Below are positions 5,612 to 7,345 of a DNA stretch of 7,345 nt, one piece after another. Source of the stretch: Planctomycetota bacterium (GTDB taxonomy: Bacteria > Planctomycetota > Phycisphaerae > WQYP01); NCBI GenBank assembly GCA_021799715.1, contig JAJYZY010000118.1:1-7345 (forward strand), in the 5' to 3' direction. Every line of letters starts with the position of its first letter. Within the stretch, counting starts at the first letter, position 1. Both the position numbers and the translations under genes were made by a program. The notes beneath the pieces are model-generated. The model was given only the letters and a program-made list of their open reading frames with translations. It had not been told where the DNA came from and did not search any database.

Positions 5612-6778
5612 ATGGCGTTTTTTAATTCATTTCGCTATCCATCGCAGCGCGTGAGTAGCGCTTTGTGGGCATCAGGCGGGGCCGTGTTCTTCACGGCTAT
5701 ACTGTACTGGTGCAGCTGCGGGGCAACCGCCTCGGCGGTGGGCAGCGTTTCTTCGGCGAGTGTTCTCGGTGCCAGCCACGCAGCGGCCGGCGATCTTCAA
5801 TTACTGGTTCATTCTCTCGAAGGGCGACTGGCAAAGTTAGGTCAAGGAACCATTCACTATGAGTATTATAAATTCAGGTGCACGCCCGGTGATTTTCGGA
5901 AGATCAAAGATGCCTTTGACCGGAAGAATGCGGGGTCGTCGGTCCTAAAGCGGAACAAGCGTCTTCGCGCGCTGTTGTATGGACCGTCTATTCACCGTGT
6001 GACCGCATACCGTGGCACCATGTATTACATGGCAAAGGGTAAGCGATGGCGGCTGGTAAAGAAGAGCATCAGGGGTTACGGCCTTGGCGTGAAGGCTCTC
6101 ACGCGCCTGGCCGCCAAAAAATTTCCCAAGCTTGCACATGCCGAGAAACTCAATGTCATACTGAATACCAGTGAAGACGTAAGTTACGACGGCAAGACCC
6201 TGATGAGGCTGGAGAATAACAAGACGCTGATCAAATCGGGAATTTCGCCGGGGCTGAATTATCCCACCATAATGTCCTTAGATATTTCCCTGGCACCTTG
6301 GCAACTGGCGATCGAAAGCCCCGCCCTCGCCAATCAAACGATAGCTGCTGACACGCAGGGTGGTGTATGGTCCATTTCATATCTGGATCGGACGGCCGGG
6401 GGCGGGAGTTCAGATGAAACAGCTGAATTTGATGTGGCCAGGGGATTTGCTCCGATCCGTATCCTTGGAACGACCAACAACAAGACGACATCCGAAACGC
6501 TTTTTCACTGCCACAGCGCGAGGGGGAATTTCTACAAGGTCGATTCGGTCCTGATTTGCAACTACCCCGTCGCCCCGGGGGCGAAGCTTGGCGGCGCAAT
6601 TTTCTTAATTAATAGCTGGAGCAACAAGGTCGCGAAGAAGGACCTGGAGGTGAAATTGCCGAGAAAATATCTACTCATTGATGAAAGATATGGCGACGCA
6701 AGTCCAATCTTCAAAATCATTCACGGGAATAGCTCTACACGGCCCGCCCCCGGGTCAGGCGGCGGTGGAGGAAATTAG
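5612..6778 (+). CDS. secreted hypothetical protein with Gly-rich C-terminus
   Basis: The protein is 388 residues long and not assigned to a family. Residues 13-42 look like a long signal peptide: positive residues near the start, hydrophobic core AVFFTAILYW, and probable signal peptidase I cleavage after A-T-A-S-A (42). Cys34 and Cys36 sit in the core, but no good lipobox surrounds them. The mature part is basic in its first half (stretches such as KRNKRLRALL and AKGKRWRLVKK), then has SYDGKTLMRLENN near 181-193, several short beta-rich segments, and a late DERYGD motif (367-372). It ends in GSGGGGGN. The order of a short-strand region, a YDG motif and a late DER/DxR motif is similar to exported LolA-like beta-barrel hypotheticals often seen in planctomycetes; this is a weak inference. 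Start support is strong: AGGAGGT lies eight bases before ATG 5612. Confidence 0.85.
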   Translation: MAFFNSFRYPSQRVSSALWASGGAVFFTAILYWCSCGATASAVGSVSSASVLGASHAAAGDLQLLVHSLEGRLAKLGQGTIHYEYYKFRCTPGDFRKIKDAFDRKNAGSSVLKRNKRLRALLYGPSIHRVTAYRGTMYYMAKGKRWRLVKKSIRGYGLGVKALTRLAAKKFPKLAHAEKLNVILNTSEDVSYDGKTLMRLENNKTLIKSGISPGLNYPTIMSLDISLAPWQLAIESPALANQTIAADTQGGVWSISYLDRTAGGGSSDETAEFDVARGFAPIRILGTTNNKTTSETLFHCHSARGNFYKVDSVLICNYPVAPGAKLGGAIFLINSWSNKVAKKDLEVKLPRKYLLIDERYGDASPIFKIIHGNSSTRPAPGSGGGGGN

Positions 6779-6806
6779 GCGTGTGTCTGCGAATGCGTAG
6801 AGTGTT

Positions 6807-6836
6807 TGGGGCGGCCTCTGTTTTAGTTCCGCCCTA
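6807..6836 (+). other. stem-loop downstream of the secreted-protein gene
   Basis: TGGGGCGG (6807-6814) pairs with CCGCCCTA (6829-6836), eight pairs including one G-U, with a 14-base loop. There is no T run after it on either strand, so it is not a standard intrinsic terminator. It could mark the 3' end of the message or protect it from exonucleases. Confidence 0.35.
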
Positions 6837-6893
6837 CTGTCAGTGCCCGCAGAAATAATGTAAGTAAGCACTTCGACAACCAAGGATGCCATT

Positions 6894-6933
6894 TATGAAT
6901 ATGGAAAACTTTCTATGAATATGGAAAGCTCTC
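6894..6933 (+). repeat. 20-bp tandem duplication at a start region
   Basis: TATGAATATGGAAAACTTTC (6894-6913) is followed at once by TATGAATATGGAAAGCTCTC (6914-6933). The first 14 bases are identical and the last six differ at three positions. Because 20 is not a multiple of three, the two ATG codons are in different frames. Confidence 0.8.
6895..6918 (+). CDS. possible seven-residue leader peptide, translationally coupled to the next gene
   Basis: ATG 6895 is preceded eight bases upstream by AAGGA (6882-6886), the best ribosome binding site in this region. It opens a frame reading M-N-M-E-N-F-L followed by TGA at 6916-6918. That stop overlaps the ATG of the membrane-protein gene as ATGA, the classic arrangement for translational coupling. 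It may be a true leader peptide or just a by-product of the 20-bp duplication. Confidence 0.35.
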   Translation: MNMENFL

Positions 6934-7345
6934 CCAAACGGCCCTACTCTGCTGCTGCGCGGCCTATTCCCGTTTTCGCCGGATTGGCATTGCTAGTCGC
7001 AGCGACGCTTAGGTCGTGGCAATACATCCGTTCGCCAATACCGCCTCCGGGCCAGACGGGGTTGGTCGGATTTGATCCGGCTATGATCGGAAGTGAACTA
7101 TTCCTCGGTCTGTGGCTGATCAGCGGGGCATCGCCAAATGCGGCCCGGCGGTTGGCCATCGGCTGTTTCAGTGTGTTTGCCTGTTACACCCTTTACGAAG
7201 CTCTTGCCGGCAAAACGGATTGCGGCTGCTTTGGGCAGGTGCATGTCAATTGTATGTTGGAAAACATGATGAATTCACACGAGATAAAAAATACGGTATC
7301 TTCCGCTGTGCGTCCGAAGCGGAGGCGCAGCCGGAGCGAAGGACG
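6915..7345 (+). CDS. MauE/DoxX-like membrane protein, disrupted or diverged C-terminus, open at window end
   Basis: There are 143 codons to the right edge with no stop. Hydrophobic segments are at about 19-33, 57-72 and 81-97, followed by K-T-D-C-G-C-F-G at 100-107 and V-H-V-N at 109-112. A C-G-C-F-G motif after the third helix and a following V-N are features of MauE/DoxX-type redox-associated membrane proteins, which are thought to help reduce or deliver electrons to periplasmic disulfide proteins. In that family V-N is normally followed by P-W and a fourth helix. Here residues from 113 on (CMLENMMNSHEIKN, then a very basic RPKRRRSRSEG) show no fourth helix, and the DNA changes to an AT-rich stretch and then a GC-rich repeat. 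I infer that the gene is truncated by insertion or rearrangement near 7250. The start at 6915 overlaps the mini-ORF stop; ATG 6921 is an alternative. Confidence 0.6.
   Translation, partial: MNMESSPKRPYSAAARPIPVFAGLALLVAATLRSWQYIRSPIPPPGQTGLVGFDPAMIGSELFLGLWLISGASPNAARRLAIGCFSVFACYTLYEALAGKTDCGCFGQVHVNCMLENMMNSHEIKNTVSSAVRPKRRRSRSEG
7301..7345 (+). repeat. GC-rich inverted and mirror repeat at the right edge, probably cut by the window
   Basis: TCCGCT (7302-7307) can pair with AGCGGA (7318-7323). CGTCC (7311-7315) can pair with GGACG (7341-7345). The intervening purine-rich DNA, GAAGCGGAGG then GGAGCGAAG, is close to a mirror repeat. The pattern suggests the left arm and loop of a larger palindrome of dispersed-repeat type whose right arm continues past the window. 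Confidence 0.45.

Noticed and set aside
6807..6836. Intrinsic terminator after the secreted-protein gene.
   Set aside because: The stem is convincing but has a 14-base loop and no T run on either strand.

Overview
The window looks like bacterial chromosomal DNA with a GC content somewhat above one half. A planctomycete or related PVC-group bacterium is my best guess. This rests on the style of the secreted and membrane proteins (a secreted esterase-type hydrolase, a MauE/DoxX-like protein with a C-G-C-F-G motif, a secreted hypothetical protein of a type common in planctomycetes), not on any marker gene, so confidence is low to moderate. There are no tRNA, rRNA, CRISPR or intact insertion sequence signatures.

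Left part, all on the minus strand, reading from high to low coordinates: a NUDT22-like Nudix hydrolase (4470-5228), a gene-poor gap with at most one small ORF, a GNAT acetyltransferase with a long N-terminal extension (3161-4108), a gene-free 590-bp interval bounded by two parS centromere sites, the partition protein gene parB (1579-2526), an RluA-family pseudouridine synthase (640-1551), and the 5' part of a secreted alpha/beta hydrolase that runs off the left edge (1-494). parB has a clear sigma70-like promoter whose -10 element runs into a parS site, so ParB probably controls its own transcription. No parA lies next to parB. The presence of chromosomal-type parB and universal-type parS sites suggests the segment is near the replication origin, although I see no dnaA gene or convincing DnaA boxes.

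Right part, plus strand: a divergent intergenic region (5229-5611) ends in a hairpin that can occlude a strong Shine-Dalgarno sequence. It is followed by a secreted hypothetical protein (5612-6778). About 115 bp later comes a 20-bp tandem duplication of a start region, which creates a seven-codon mini-ORF overlapping (ATGA) the start of a MauE/DoxX-like membrane protein (6915 to the window end). That protein departs from its family right after the C-G-C-F-G motif and runs into an AT-rich stretch and then a GC-rich inverted and mirror repeat at the right edge, suggesting the gene was disrupted.

The parB-parS module is the only obvious functional system. The other genes look like unrelated housekeeping or accessory functions. 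The most interesting points are the altered CTPase motif of ParB (GHRR instead of GERR), parS used as an operator, the absence of parA, the bacterial NUDT22-like enzyme, and the two possible translational control elements on the plus strand.
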